Below, piece by piece: positions 6,522 through 6,614 of a DNA stretch of 6,614 nucleotides. The notes under the pieces were generated by a model. That model was not told the DNA's origin and ran no database searches. It worked only from the letters and a program-made list of their open reading frames with translations. Source of the stretch: Paludibacter sp. UBA5753 (lineage in GTDB: Bacteria; Bacteroidota; Bacteroidia; Bacteroidales; Paludibacteraceae); assembly GCA_002427615.1 (NCBI GenBank), contig DIFH01000001.1, positions 5,309-11,922 of the forward strand. The letters run 5' to 3'. The translations under genes were made by a program, and so were the position numbers. How positions within the stretch are numbered: the stretch's first letter is position 1; each line of letters opens with the position of its first letter.

Positions 6522-6567
6522 TTATTTTGAAAAACCTCCACCCTGCGGGTAGTATTTTTCAAAATAA
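6522..6567. terminator. Strong, probably bidirectional intrinsic terminator after the SRAP gene
   Basis: TTATTTTGAAAAA (6522-6534) and TTTTTCAAAATAA (6555-6567) are perfectly complementary over 13 bp. Inside them, ACCC-TGC-GGGT (6540-6550) forms a GC-rich tip. Each strand has a five-T run after the GC tip, so it can end transcription from either side. It begins five bases after the SRAP stop codon. Confidence 0.8.
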
Positions 6568-6582
6568 GCTTGCGATATTCAT

Positions 6583-6614
6583 TTACTTCACTAACATTTC
6601 GGAGGAGCTAAACG
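6583..6614 (-). CDS. Possible C-terminal end of a convergent gene, cut by the window edge
   Basis: On the minus strand an open frame enters from the right edge and ends FSSSEMLVK before a TAA at 6583-6585. A convergent gene here would fit the bidirectional terminator at 6522-6567. Ten codons cannot prove coding. An alternative is that GGAGGAG (6601-6607) on the + strand is a ribosome-binding site for a gene starting just past the edge. Confidence 0.2.
   Translation of the reverse strand, partial: FSSSEMLVK

Overview
The window looks like chromosomal or island DNA from a low-GC member of the Bacteroidota. The base composition is AT-rich. Genes are mostly preceded by A/T-rich stretches instead of Shine-Dalgarno sequences. 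At least two sites match the Bacteroidota promoter form TAnnTTTG, one of them with a TTTG box 20 bases upstream. The protein families found fit this assignment, but no phylogenetic marker is present, so the genus is open.

Left part (1-3310, + strand): a single-chain Type IIG-like restriction-modification enzyme of 996 residues. It joins an N-terminal PD-(D/E)XK nuclease, an N6-adenine methyltransferase core and a C-terminal target-recognition and helical region. Its stop codon overlaps the start of a 76-codon helical protein of unknown function (ATGA junction). That small gene appears to have lost its 3' part through a one-base frameshift.

Middle (3311-3873): no intact protein gene. It holds the out-of-frame remnant of the small gene, a stretch with several inverted repeats, and a tRNA-Glu (CTC) gene on the minus strand with its own Bacteroidota-type promoter. 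The tRNA is unusual in having C33 and a T-T mismatch closing the anticodon loop.

Right part (3874-6614): a DNA-damage tolerance locus. On the minus strand, umuD and umuC (the subunits of DNA polymerase V) are directly abutted. Diverging from them on the + strand is a SRAP (YedK/HMCES) protein, the family that crosslinks to abasic sites in single-stranded DNA. The 136-base divergent intergenic region contains inverted repeats built from TTCA/TGAA half-sites, a plausible shared operator. UmuC carries a sliding-clamp-binding pentapeptide (QADLF), and the SRAP protein ends with a similar QQTLF, so both products may act at the replication clamp. A strong hairpin after the SRAP gene, probably a bidirectional terminator, closes the locus. 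The last bases may hold the end of a convergent gene or the ribosome site of a following one.

I see no wholly new system. The best leads are the clamp-like tail on the SRAP protein, the shared operator candidate, the atypical tRNA-Glu, and the small coupled gene behind the Type IIG enzyme with its frameshift.
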